A DNA stretch of 42,681 nt from Clostridiales bacterium (GTDB lineage: Bacteria > Bacillota > Clostridia > Lachnospirales > Lachnospiraceae), in NCBI GenBank assembly GCA_012837605.1, contig DUQV01000037.1, forward strand, positions 1 through 42,681, written 5' to 3'. Positions 34,042 through 42,468 of this stretch are shown one piece after another. Position numbers and translations under genes: made by a program. Positions within the stretch are counted from its first letter, which is position 1; each line of letters begins with the position of its first letter. The notes under the pieces are model-generated. The model was not told the DNA's origin. It did not search any database and saw nothing but the letters and a program-made list of their open reading frames with translations.

Positions 34042-35271
34042 GCTTCCGAATATTATATATTTTGTTGTTGTCAGTGCTTTTAAACCCATAGGACCTCTGG
34101 CATGCAGCTTCTGTGTGCTTATCCCGATTTCAGCACCAAAACCGAATTCATTTCCATCCGTAAATCTGGTGGATGCATTTACATATACCGCAGCAGCATC
34201 AATCTCGTTGTGGAATTTCATTGCGTTGCTGTAATCATTGGTTATAATGGCGTCTGAATGCTTGGTATTATAATGGTTGATATGCTTAATTGCCTCATCA
34301 ATATCTGCCACAACCTTTAAGGATATGATTCTATCCAAATACTCGGTGTAATAATCCTCTTCCGTTGCAGGTACACATCCGGGACTGATGGCACACCCCT
34401 TCTCATCCGCTCTTATCTCAATTCCTTTAGAATGCAGCCTTTCATATAGAAGCGGTATGAACTTTCTGCTTATCTTTTCATGTATAACCAGAGATTCGCA
34501 TGTATTACATACTCCCAGTCTCTGCGTCTTGGCATTGTCGATTATATTAAGAGCCATGTTAAAATCGGCATGTTCATCCACATATATATGGCAATTTCCT
34601 GTTCCGGTCTCAATAACAGGGACGCTGCTGTTTTCCTTAACCAAGCGAATAAGCCCGGCTCCGCCTCTTGGTATCAGTACATCTATGTATTTATCAAGCC
34701 TCATCATCTGATTTACTACATCTCTTGCCGTATCCTCAATCAATATCACGGCATCTTCAGATATTCCGGTTTCCTTAAGGCCCTGGTGCAATGCTTCTAC
34801 TATTGCAATATTTGATCTGATTGCATCACTGCCGCCACGAAGTATAACTGCATTTCCTGTTTTAAAGCATAAACCAAAGGCATCAGCGGTTACATTAGGA
34901 CGTGATTCATAAATCATACCAATCACACCCAAGGGTACTCTTTTTTCGCCGACAACTAATCCGTTCGGTCGGACCTGCATAGAAATAACCTCACCTACCG
35001 GGTCAGGAAGTGCAGCAACCTCCAGCAAGCCATCAGCCATTGATTTAATTCTTTCGGGAGATAACATAAGCCTGTCGATTAAGGATTCCTTAACCTTGTT
35101 CTCCCGTGAGCGTTTTACATCCTCTTTATTTGCTTCCAATATTTTGTCCTGCCATTTAATTAATGACTCGGCACATGATTTTAGTACATCATTTTTCTCA
35201 TTCTGAAGCATCAGTGCAAGCTTCACCGAAGCTTCTCTTGCCCGTTTACCGATACTTTCCAAATACTCCAT
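34024..35271 (-). CDS. proA: Glutamate-5-semialdehyde dehydrogenase (gamma-glutamyl phosphate reductase)
   Basis: About 415 residues. Aldehyde dehydrogenase superfamily: [30 protein letters not shown], and the catalytic Cys255 in [14 protein letters not shown]. The C-terminal [16 protein letters not shown] is a ProA hallmark. It reduces gamma-glutamyl phosphate, made by ProB, with NADPH. The ATG at 35271 sits behind AAAGGAGGC; an upstream in-frame start is rejected. It follows the 5-formyl-THF cyclo-ligase by 36 bases, in the proB-DUF896-cyclo-ligase-proA operon. Confidence 0.96.
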   Translation of the reverse strand: MEYLESIGKRAREASVKLALMLQNEKNDVLKSCAESLIKWQDKILEANKEDVKRSRENKVKESLIDRLMLSPERIKSMADGLLEVAALPDPVGEVISMQVRPNGLVVGEKRVPLGVIGMIYESRPNVTADAFGLCFKTGNAVILRGGSDAIRSNIAIVEALHQGLKETGISEDAVILIEDTARDVVNQMMRLDKYIDVLIPRGGAGLIRLVKENSSVPVIETGTGNCHIYVDEHADFNMALNIIDNAKTQRLGVCNTCESLVIHEKISRKFIPLLYERLHSKGIEIRADEKGCAISPGCVPATEEDYYTEYLDRIISLKVVADIDEAIKHINHYNTKHSDAIITNDYSNAMKFHNEIDAAAVYVNASTRFTDGNEFGFGAEIGISTQKLHARGPMGLKALTTTKYIIFGSGQIRQ

Positions 35272-35307
35272 ATTAGCCTCCTTTCCTGTCCCCTGCAAAA
35301 TATATTC

Positions 35308-35883
35308 TCATTTCTTACATATAATCAATTCATCGTTAGTGATGATATAATCCGCCGGAATATCATATATATCAACTGTTATCCTATCAGTTATCTGAAA
35401 ATCATATGCCAAAGCAATCTTAACCCATTCATCCTGAGGATATTTTCCAAGATAGCGGTCATAATATCCTGCACCGTATCCAATCCTGTTACCCACCTTG
35501 TCGAATGCAAGACCGGGAAGCAGCATAACCTTCTTAAAACCCGGCAGCGGTTTCGTATATTTAAGATGTATTCTGTCATCAGGCTCCAATATACCAAAAT
35601 CGCTTCTTACCAAGCCCTCAAAACCGTTAATCCTATAAAAACTCATATTCTTATTCTCAACTCTGGGAACATACACATGCTTATTCATACTAAGAGCTTT
35701 TCTGATAATCTCATGCGTATCAACTTCATTTCCAAAAGATATATAGGTAAACAGCATATCACAATTTAAAAACTCCTGTAACCCATATAATCTTTTACGA
35801 ACCTTCATGCTATACTCATGCACAAGATCCTCCGTCAGTTGATCTCTTTTCTCTTTATATTTTCTACGAATTCTGCTCTTCAT
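35308..35883 (-). CDS. 5-formyltetrahydrofolate cyclo-ligase
   Basis: About 191 residues. The basic N-terminus RIRRKYKEKRDQL and the C-terminal nucleotide-site motif GNRIGYGAGYYDRYL are typical of the family, as is MLLPGLAFD. It converts 5-formyl-THF (folinate) to methenyl-THF with ATP. The ATG at 35883 fits AAAGGTG at 8-base spacing; two other in-frame starts lie within nine bases upstream. It is placed between DUF896 and proA. Its ribosome binding site lies a few bases from the REP-like palindrome at 35898-35920. Confidence 0.93.
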   Translation of the reverse strand: MKSRIRRKYKEKRDQLTEDLVHEYSMKVRKRLYGLQEFLNCDMLFTYISFGNEVDTHEIIRKALSMNKHVYVPRVENKNMSFYRINGFEGLVRSDFGILEPDDRIHLKYTKPLPGFKKVMLLPGLAFDKVGNRIGYGAGYYDRYLGKYPQDEWVKIALAYDFQITDRITVDIYDIPADYIITNDELIICKK

Positions 35884-35897
35884 CTGCATCACCTTTG

Positions 35898-35920
35898 TTA
35901 ATGGTGACAGGCACCATTAA
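35898..35920. repeat. REP-like palindrome 1 in the proline operon
   Basis: Nine-base arms TTAATGGTG and CACCATTAA around ACAGG. Same core as 35981-36003. Confidence 0.85.
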
Positions 35921-35980
35921 GAATATATTGCATAAATGTTAATAAAATATTACATAATCGGCAGTATGTGTAATACATTT

Positions 35981-36003
35981 GTAATGGTGTCAGGCACCAT
36001 TAC
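35981..36003. repeat. REP-like palindrome 2, overlapping the DUF896 stop
   Basis: Nine-base arms GTAATGGTG and CACCATTAC around TCAGG, in the same orientation as copy 1 with 60 bases between. The outermost pair differs from copy 1 in a compensated way (G-C against T-A). The DUF896 stop codon lies inside it at 35990-35992. Confidence 0.85.
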
Positions 36004-36175
36004 AATCGTCGGGATCAACAAATTTTATACGCTCCAATGTTCCCCTGAGATTATTGCGAATTGCTTGGATATATTCTTTTCGAAGATGCTCCTGTTCGGC
36101 TTTTTCCTCGGGGGTTAATCCTACGGTTTGTGATTTCCTGTATAGCTCATTAATTCTATCAATATTCAGACTCAT
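35990..36175 (-). CDS. DUF896 small protein (YnzC-like)
   Basis: 61 residues: IDRINELYRKSQTVGLTPEE, KAEQEHLRKEYIQAIRNNLR and LERIKFVDPDD are the DUF896 family pattern. B. subtilis YnzC is a small helical protein of the same size range; its role is not established to my knowledge. The last residues CNGA and the stop are encoded by the REP-like palindrome, so the native C-terminus may have been replaced. AGGAG precedes the ATG. proB ends 12 bases upstream, so it is co-transcribed. Confidence 0.88.
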   Translation of the reverse strand: MSLNIDRINELYRKSQTVGLTPEEKAEQEHLRKEYIQAIRNNLRGTLERIKFVDPDDCNGA

Positions 36176-36187
36176 ATAAATCTCCTA

Positions 36188-37051
36188 TTAGCTAAACTGC
36201 TTTGTTTTTGTTCTTATGTAATCCATAATATTGAAATCCTTTGCTTTATGGGCAATGAACAGAGTTCCTATATCTTTTCCATCAATAAGACGATTAATAT
36301 TACGTACATCATCTCCGTTGACTATAGCCATGTCAGCACCTGAAGCGTTGGCGATTTTTGCGGCAGAAAGCTTTGTAGCCATACCACCGGTACCGAGGCT
36401 GCAGCCTGTTGATGATTTAGCCATCTTAAGAAGCTCATCATTTATTTCATCTACATAGGATATTAGCTTTGCATCTTTGTTCCTATGAGGATCATCGGTA
36501 TAAAAGCCATCTATATCAGATAATAATATGAGCAAATCTCCTCCCACTAAAGCCGTAACAATTGCGGAAAGTGTGTCATTATCTCCAAAATCACCGATAT
36601 CTATCTCATCTGTAGATACTGTATCATTTTCATTTACAATTGGGATTACTCCCAGTTTGAATAATTCATTGAATGTGTTTTGTGCATTTTTTCTGCTGAT
36701 ATCATTTAGCATGGTGTCTTTTGTCATGAGGATTTGAGCTGCCATCTGGTTATATTCAGAGAATAATTTCTGATATACCATCATAAGTCTTGCCTGGCCG
36801 ACCGCTGCACAAGCTTGTTTTATAGATATTTCGGTTGGTTTTTCAACAAATCCCAATGCATTTCTTCCTACTGCAATGGCTCCGGATGATACCAGTATAA
36901 CATCTCTTCCATGATTTCGAAGATTAGTCAGAATTCTTACCAGTCTTTCCATCTTATCAAGGTTAAGCAGACCTGTTTCGTGATGTGTTAAAGATGCAGA
37001 CCCGATTTTTATTACTATCCTTTTCTTATTTTTTAAAGTTTTTCTTTTCAC
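36188..37051 (-). CDS. proB: Glutamate 5-kinase
   Basis: 287 residues. Amino acid kinase fold: RIVIKIGSASL, VILVSSGAIAVGRNALGF, NENDTVSTDEI, FGDNDTLSAIVTALVGGDLLILLSDIDG and GTGGMATKLSAAKIA. It lacks the C-terminal PUA domain of longer ProB proteins, as in many Clostridia. It phosphorylates glutamate, the first step of proline synthesis. The start is GTG at 37051 behind GGAGGAG. The flavoprotein at 37100 lies upstream by 48 bases and may share its transcript. Confidence 0.95.
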   Translation of the reverse strand: MKRKTLKNKKRIVIKIGSASLTHHETGLLNLDKMERLVRILTNLRNHGRDVILVSSGAIAVGRNALGFVEKPTEISIKQACAAVGQARLMMVYQKLFSEYNQMAAQILMTKDTMLNDISRKNAQNTFNELFKLGVIPIVNENDTVSTDEIDIGDFGDNDTLSAIVTALVGGDLLILLSDIDGFYTDDPHRNKDAKLISYVDEINDELLKMAKSSTGCSLGTGGMATKLSAAKIANASGADMAIVNGDDVRNINRLIDGKDIGTLFIAHKAKDFNIMDYIRTKTKQFS

Positions 37052-37099
37052 TTATACTCCTCCAAATGTAATTATATTTTTTGTCTTTTGTTATTTCTG

Positions 37100-38344
37100 T
37101 TAATTCTTCAGTACTTCGGTACCTGCATGACTGCCTGCAATATACCCTGTACTCCATGCCCACTGCAGATTGTATCCTCCGCATGTACCGTCCACATCTA
37201 AAAGCTCTCCAATAAAGTATAAACCTTTCTTTATTCTCGATTCTAATGTATTCGGATCAATATCTTCGGTTGAGACTCCACCTGACGTAGCTTGGGCAAA
37301 ATCAAATGTATTTGTATCCTTTATTCTGACAACTAATCCTTTTATTAATCTCGCAAGCTTAATTACATCTGATTTGTTCAGCATATGACACGGTATATCA
37401 GGATTAAACCCTGCCTCTTTTATGATAATATAATTAAGCTTCTGATTAAAGATTCCTACCATCATCTGTTCCAAGGTCTTATCAGGATTGCTGATACATC
37501 TGTTAATAAACATCTCCGTAAGCTCTTTTCGGGAGTAATGAGCAAATAAATCCAAGCTTATAAATACTGAACTTCCTTCATCAAGAGCTCTTGAGGCAAA
37601 GCGGCTCATCTGCATAATGGGTATGCCTGATATACCATAATCGGTAAATATTATCTCGCCTTCTTCTTCTGCCCGATTCTCGTTATCAATGTATAATGAT
37701 GCTTTAGCCCATGTACGGACTCCGGATACGACCTTGCAAAACTTGTCGTGAGATTTTAAAGATACCAGAGCCGGTAATGGCTTTATTATTCTATGACCAT
37801 ATGCCTTAGCAAGTAAATAACCGCTTCCGTCAGAACCCAGCTTTGGACTTGCACAGCCGCCGGTCGCCAGAATTAATTTCTTGCCATAGTAAACCGAATT
37901 TGTTTTATCAGGCTTCATTGTATTAACCGTATAGTCCGGTTCTGATATTTTAGTAACTCTTTCTTTATATATAATATCTACTTTTAATCTTTCACATTCC
38001 ATCAGCAAAACCCGGACTATGCTTGCTGCCTGTTCAGAGTTGGGATATATATAACCGTCCCTGTTCTTTGGTACGATACCCAGCCTTTCAAAAAACTGTA
38101 TTGTTCTTTTATTATCAAAATTAGACAGCACCTTCATAGCAAATGCACTGTCATCTGATCGGTAGCAATCCGGCGTCTGATGCATATTGGTGAAATTACA
38201 TTTGCCATTACCGGTTGCCAGTATTTTTTTCCCTGCTTTTTCTTTTTGTTCTATAATAAGCACCGAATTACCTTTTTCAGCAGCAGCTATTGCAGCAACC
38301 AATCCGGATGCACCTGCACCAACGACTATAATATCATAATCCAT
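37100..38344 (-). CDS. BaiN/HI0933-family FAD-dependent oxidoreductase (copy 2)
   Basis: 414 residues. Same architecture as the copy at 509-1774: IIVVGAGASGLVAAIAAAEK, EQKEKAGKKILATGNGKCNFTN, GDG(S)-type LGSDGSGYLLAKAYGH and a C-terminal YFIGELLDVDGTCGGYNLQ, AWSTGYIAG. Sequence identity with copy 1 is clearly partial, so the two are old paralogues and not a recent duplication. Substrate unknown. GAGGGC precedes the ATG. A good promoter lies at 38434-38462. It lies upstream of proB. Confidence 0.9.
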   Translation of the reverse strand: MDYDIIVVGAGASGLVAAIAAAEKGNSVLIIEQKEKAGKKILATGNGKCNFTNMHQTPDCYRSDDSAFAMKVLSNFDNKRTIQFFERLGIVPKNRDGYIYPNSEQAASIVRVLLMECERLKVDIIYKERVTKISEPDYTVNTMKPDKTNSVYYGKKLILATGGCASPKLGSDGSGYLLAKAYGHRIIKPLPALVSLKSHDKFCKVVSGVRTWAKASLYIDNENRAEEEGEIIFTDYGISGIPIMQMSRFASRALDEGSSVFISLDLFAHYSRKELTEMFINRCISNPDKTLEQMMVGIFNQKLNYIIIKEAGFNPDIPCHMLNKSDVIKLARLIKGLVVRIKDTNTFDFAQATSGGVSTEDIDPNTLESRIKKGLYFIGELLDVDGTCGGYNLQWAWSTGYIAGSHAGTEVLKN

Positions 38345-38433
38345 CTTACTGCCCTCACAAGCAATATGCGTAAAATTCCCTCATATGCTTCTATTGTGTG
38401 AATTCAATATTCCTCAAACTTAACATTTGTTCC

Positions 38434-38462
38434 ATTATATTTTATCACATATATTAATTCAA
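38434..38462 (-). promoter_or_regulatory. Promoter of the second BaiN-type flavoprotein gene
   Basis: On the minus strand, TTGAAT (38457-38462), a 17-base spacer and a perfect TATAAT (38434-38439), 90 bases before the start codon. Confidence 0.65.
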
Positions 38463-38527
38463 GACTTTCTTACAATATTTAATATAATGCTTTTCAAATT
38501 TTAATGAAAACTTAAGACGTAAAAAAA

Positions 38528-38702
38528 GAAGTTATAAAATTGTGGAGCAAGGGTATTGCCATAATGCACCCTTAGAAGAACATGTACCCAAGTTTGTATT
38601 ATCCTAAGCGGACATTTTATGTCCGATTAGGATTTACAAACGGGTACATGTTCTTGTACGGGTGTGTGAGGCAATATCTATGCTCCGTAATTTTATAACT
38701 TC
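38528..38702 (-). repeat. Long structured 3'-UTR hairpin element, copy 2
   Basis: A 175-base stem-loop, 8 bases behind the BofC-like stop on the minus strand. Outer stem: 38528-38549 with 38681-38702, 22 pairs in a row (two G-U), then TATTGCC (38554-38560) with its complement. Inner stem: CACCC with GGGTG, the 4x4 loop TTAG/GTAC (38572-38575, 38656-38659), 14 perfect pairs (38576-38589 with 38642-38655), ATCCTAA with TTAGGAT, and a tip CGGACAT/ATGTCCG. On the minus strand the outer stem is followed at once by seven T (38521-38527), so the whole looks like an intrinsic terminator with a large insert. The conserved blocks are shared with 15078-15250. Confidence 0.78.
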
Positions 38703-38710
38703 TTCAGGTT

Positions 38711-39400
38711 TTAACTTGTATAGCTTTCTAGCAGTGCATACAATTCATCTATATTATTAATGTATATCCCATTGCTTAAAGCCACTCTGTCCTCTTCCGG
38801 AAGGTATTTTGCCTCTATATGCGTATATTCATAAACCGATTTTAAATCGCTGTTGTATACGACAACAAAGCCGTCTCTCACTACAACATAAAATCTATAA
38901 GGCACCATGTCCGCATCGTAGCTTTTTCTGAATTTAACTGCTTTATCCGAAAAAGATATAAGCTCATACGAAAGCAAGCCTTTATTATATTCCGACAATG
39001 TCAAATCCCTCATATATTCATCCAGATATTTCTCAACTTCTTCTCTTGTAAGTCCCACAATATCTGCAGGCGGATTTTGTTCTACCTGCGTTAGTACACC
39101 TTCCTTGCGGTCATAAATTTCGAGTATATAATTCGTGGAAGGCAGTATAACAGGTTCCGGTAAAGCCCCGGCAGATACAGTATCTTCACTGTCAGCGTTA
39201 TCGTTGTCCGTATTCGTATCAGCGATTTCAACGGGTGCAGGAGTATCTTCATAAAAAGCGGCAAATCTTTCTGACTGTTCTACTGCCCTTTTATTAAATT
39301 GTCTTAATGCATGCTGATAGCTTAAAAAATAACAGCAGCTAAAAAGAACTGACAAGGTCAAAAAGCTTAGCAAAAAAATATATGCCTTTTTGAGTTTCAT
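38711..39400 (-). CDS. BofC C-terminal-like exported protein
   Basis: About 229 residues from the ATG at 39400, which has GGAGGTT in front. One N-terminal hydrophobic segment (YIFLLSFLTLSVLFSCCYFL) acts as anchor or signal. Residues about 45-75 are an Asp/Asn/Thr-rich linker. The C-terminal part, from about residue 105, carries VGLTREEVEKYLDEYM and FYVVVRDGFVVVYNSDLKSV, then YEYTHIEAKYLPEED, similar to the BofC C-terminal domain. BofC in Bacillus is an intercompartmental signalling regulator of pro-sigma-K processing; the relation here is by domain only. The structured hairpin element lies directly behind it. Confidence 0.75.
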   Translation of the reverse strand: MKLKKAYIFLLSFLTLSVLFSCCYFLSYQHALRQFNKRAVEQSERFAAFYEDTPAPVEIADTNTDNDNADSEDTVSAGALPEPVILPSTNYILEIYDRKEGVLTQVEQNPPADIVGLTREEVEKYLDEYMRDLTLSEYNKGLLSYELISFSDKAVKFRKSYDADMVPYRFYVVVRDGFVVVYNSDLKSVYEYTHIEAKYLPEEDRVALSNGIYINNIDELYALLESYTS

Positions 39401-39627
39401 AACAACCTCCATCTACCGTTTTGGCGGTAAACAATCAGTGCGTAAAAACACATTCTTTGGCATATATTTTCTCCATATTTAATTTATTTATACAATTAAT
39501 ACCTTATCAAAAAATTACCGTAATCTGTTGTGACATAAAACATGTAATACCATGTAATATAAACATATAATATAAAATGTAATATATACTATATTGATTT
39601 TCGTGGACTTATCTGCTTATAAGCAAA

Positions 39628-41313
39628 CTATTTTTTCAGTATATGAGCCCAATATAAGAATCTGATTATAGATTCGCCCTTAGGCAGATCCTCAAGCTCA
39701 TCCTCCGTAGCACCTTTCATTAAGACAAGCAGAGTGAAATAAATGATTATTGCAGCTATCAGAGAAACTATCGTGGCAAATGTATTGCTTCCTGTCCATC
39801 TGTGAAGTCCCTTATGTATAAAGTATGTTGCAACTCCCATAATTACCGAACTGACAGTCGGAATTACGAAGGTTTTCAATATTTCCTGTTTATAGTCTAA
39901 GTATTTCTCAATAGATATCCAGTTAAGAATTGATATAACCAAGGCAAAGGTCACATTTCCTATAACCAGCGAATAACCGCTCAGGGATGTGAATTTTAAT
40001 AAAAAGAATACCAAAACCACATGAAACCCTAATGATATGGCTGCATTTATAACTGGGGTTCTCAGCTTGTTTATTCCCTGAAGTATAGCTGTAGTAACCG
40101 TTGATAAAGAGTAAAACACAATGGCTATTGATCCCAGCATAAGATAATTGGCATCCAACTGACTTGAACCCGGAAAAAGCATATTAAGTATCGGATAAGC
40201 CAATACTCCCATTCCCACTGCTGAAGGAATCGCTATTATCATATTAAACTTTATGGCTACATGTGCTTTATATCTTATAACCCCGTCCATTCCTCTTGCC
40301 TTTGCCGCCGTAATACTGGTTACTATGGCTGCCCCTATGGCTGAAGCAATAGCTACCGGTACATTAGAAAGATTACGATATTTATTGCCGTAGATTCCTA
40401 ACAAAACCCTGACATTTTCAGTAGAATACAGGCTTCCGGGAACAGTATTCTTAAAGACAGTATTGTCAAAAAAGGTTACTTCCTTAGTAGCCATTATGTT
40501 TCCAAACATTGCATTATCAATAACACCACTTATATGATAAACCGTTTGACTAAGAATTATCGGGGAAATAGTTGCTATGAGCATCTTAAATATATCCTTA
40601 TAGGATTCAAGATATGTAGTTCGGTCATTTCTGATCTGACGCCGCAATACCGGCTTATAAACAACATAAACAAATAATAAGAATAGTAACCCCGCTACCG
40701 CACCAATTAATGTTCCAAATGTTCCTCCTGCGGCTCCATATGCAGCCACATTTGCCGAGGCACTGTAATTCATTATCAAAAAATATGCTGCCACTATACT
40801 GACAACAGCATTAATAATCTGCTCAATAACCTGAGAAATCGCAGTAGGAATCATGGTATTCTTACCTTGATAAAAGCCTCGAAAAACACCCATAATCGAA
40901 AACACAAATAAAGTCGGTGCCAATACCTTAATAGGAAGCACTACATTCGGATCATTGTTTAAAACAGTTGCAAAAAAATCTGCACCAAAAAGCAATATCA
41001 GAAATGAAACCATTCCGACAACAAAAGCAAATAACATTGCACATACAAATATTCTATAAGTATTTCTATGTTCCTTTATGATGCTTTTGGACGCAACAAG
41101 CTTGGATACTGCAAGCGGTAAGCTGTATGAAGATAAAATCAGTGCAATACTGTATAATTCATATGCAATAGTATATAACCCCATTCCCTCGTCACCTATT
41201 ATACGGGTCATGGGTATTCGATATATAAGACCGATAATACGTACAATCAGCGAAGCAACAGCCAATATGCTGCCTTGAAGCAAGAATTGATTCTCTGTTC
41301 TGTGTGTAGCCAT
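39628..41313 (-). CDS. SpoVB/MurJ-like polysaccharide flippase (MATE/MVF superfamily)
   Basis: About 561 residues, highly hydrophobic with 12-14 predicted helices. The N-terminus FLLQGSILAVASLIVRIIGL, then YRIPMTRIIGDEGMGLYTIAY, is typical of SpoVB and related putative lipid-linked oligosaccharide flippases. SpoVB is needed for spore cortex synthesis; relatives flip other lipid-linked precursors, so the name is by similarity. The ATG at 41313 is behind AAGGAGAGG; an in-frame upstream start would overlap the DUF3048 gene. It follows that gene by 22 bases. Confidence 0.88.
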   Translation of the reverse strand: MATHRTENQFLLQGSILAVASLIVRIIGLIYRIPMTRIIGDEGMGLYTIAYELYSIALILSSYSLPLAVSKLVASKSIIKEHRNTYRIFVCAMLFAFVVGMVSFLILLFGADFFATVLNNDPNVVLPIKVLAPTLFVFSIMGVFRGFYQGKNTMIPTAISQVIEQIINAVVSIVAAYFLIMNYSASANVAAYGAAGGTFGTLIGAVAGLLFLLFVYVVYKPVLRRQIRNDRTTYLESYKDIFKMLIATISPIILSQTVYHISGVIDNAMFGNIMATKEVTFFDNTVFKNTVPGSLYSTENVRVLLGIYGNKYRNLSNVPVAIASAIGAAIVTSITAAKARGMDGVIRYKAHVAIKFNMIIAIPSAVGMGVLAYPILNMLFPGSSQLDANYLMLGSIAIVFYSLSTVTTAILQGINKLRTPVINAAISLGFHVVLVFFLLKFTSLSGYSLVIGNVTFALVISILNWISIEKYLDYKQEILKTFVIPTVSSVIMGVATYFIHKGLHRWTGSNTFATIVSLIAAIIIYFTLLVLMKGATEDELEDLPKGESIIRFLYWAHILKK

Positions 41314-41335
41314 ATTCCTCTCCTTTATCCCGTTC

Positions 41336-42445
41336 TTATTCAATAACAACATCCTTGGTTTTATTGTCAGGAAAAATTGCAATATATGTTTTTCCTGGGT
41401 TTATTGTAAGTTCTACACCTGTAGAATCATAATATCTCATCCATTTTTTCTTTTCATTCCTTTTCCATGTGATATCAACCTTCTTGCCATTGGTTATATA
41501 ATAACCTTTTCCTTCGGCATCCTCTATGTCCATGGTTTGATATCCGTTCTTATCAATATTCCATTCCTTAACAAACTGGACAATAATATTTTTAAATGCA
41601 AGCTGCTCTCCGGTATTCGCATCCTTATGAGCCTCCCCGAATTGAAAACGCAAGTATTGCTTGTCCTCAGGATCATAAATAAAATATGGTTTGTTATCAG
41701 GATATTTTATTGATATCTTATTGCATACAATTCCATCAGGAAGATCCGTATCTTCCTCATAGAATGAATAATGAGGTTCAAAATCCTCTCCATGTTCAGT
41801 CTTGTATCCCTTTATCTTTATTCCCTCACGAATTCTGTCAGGGCTTGTAAAAGCATTGTGAGGAGCCTTCATCGTATTATCACGATAAAACACAGTATGT
41901 CCTATTCCGGTTTCACCGTCAAGATTATCCAATTTCAGCTGTTTCAGTTTGGAAACAGCATATTTTGTTTTACCGTAATGAATATAAATTGCATCATATT
42001 CGTCTGCAAAGCTGGCATAATAATGTCTCGAACTTCTGATAGAACCTATTCTGTCTGCTGTAAAATTCTCTCCTATAGCAAGGAATCGGGTGATTCCTCC
42101 TTCAACAAGTGCCTCATATACGATATCAGCCTGCCCTATTCCCCACTGGTTTCTCACAGTTTTAAAATTATTGAATTGAACAGCATAAGGTCGTTTTTTC
42201 CCTATCTCTTCAGAAACCCATAATCCGGTAAGAGTACTTCTCATTTCTCCTTCATGCATCTTCTCAATGTCCTTCGGTTCAGGAGCTTTTGTCGGCTCAG
42301 GTGTTATACTTCGTGTCGGAGAGGGTATCTTAGTAACCTCATGATTTTTGTCGTCATTATCTATAGGACCTTTATTCTTTTTACAACCTGTCGCAGCAGC
42401 GACTAACATAGTTATAAGAAGAATTAAGCTTAATGTTCTTTTCAT
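41336..42445 (-). CDS. DUF3048 lipoprotein (YerB-like)
   Basis: 369 residues. A lipoprotein signal ends at Cys21 (AAATGC). A Pro/Thr/Lys-rich linker (about 35-60) leads to the DUF3048 domain: KKRPYAVQFNNFKTVRNQWG, QADIVYEALVEGGITRFLAI, and IGSIRSSRHYYASFADEYDA. The C-terminal part (about 260-369, YITNGKKVDITWKR, LTINPGKTYIAIFP) is the second module seen in YerB-like proteins. The function is not established to my knowledge; location is the outer membrane face. GAAAGGT precedes the ATG. ybeY ends 23 bases upstream. Confidence 0.9.
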   Translation of the reverse strand: MKRTLSLILLITMLVAAATGCKKNKGPIDNDDKNHEVTKIPSPTRSITPEPTKAPEPKDIEKMHEGEMRSTLTGLWVSEEIGKKRPYAVQFNNFKTVRNQWGIGQADIVYEALVEGGITRFLAIGENFTADRIGSIRSSRHYYASFADEYDAIYIHYGKTKYAVSKLKQLKLDNLDGETGIGHTVFYRDNTMKAPHNAFTSPDRIREGIKIKGYKTEHGEDFEPHYSFYEEDTDLPDGIVCNKISIKYPDNKPYFIYDPEDKQYLRFQFGEAHKDANTGEQLAFKNIIVQFVKEWNIDKNGYQTMDIEDAEGKGYYITNGKKVDITWKRNEKKKWMRYYDSTGVELTINPGKTYIAIFPDNKTKDVVIE

Positions 42446-42468
42446 GCTAAAAATTACCTTTCAAAATG

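Larger units (their letters stand above)
38345..38710. other. Intergenic region with promoter and structured element
   Basis: No gene is seen. It holds the promoter of the downstream flavoprotein (38434-38462), an AT-rich stretch and the long hairpin element at 38528-38702 that directly follows the BofC-like gene. Confidence 0.75.

Noticed and set aside
39530-39600. Repeated ATGTAATA motifs before the BofC-like gene
   Set aside because: The region is very AT-rich and the copies are irregular; I could not separate them from chance.
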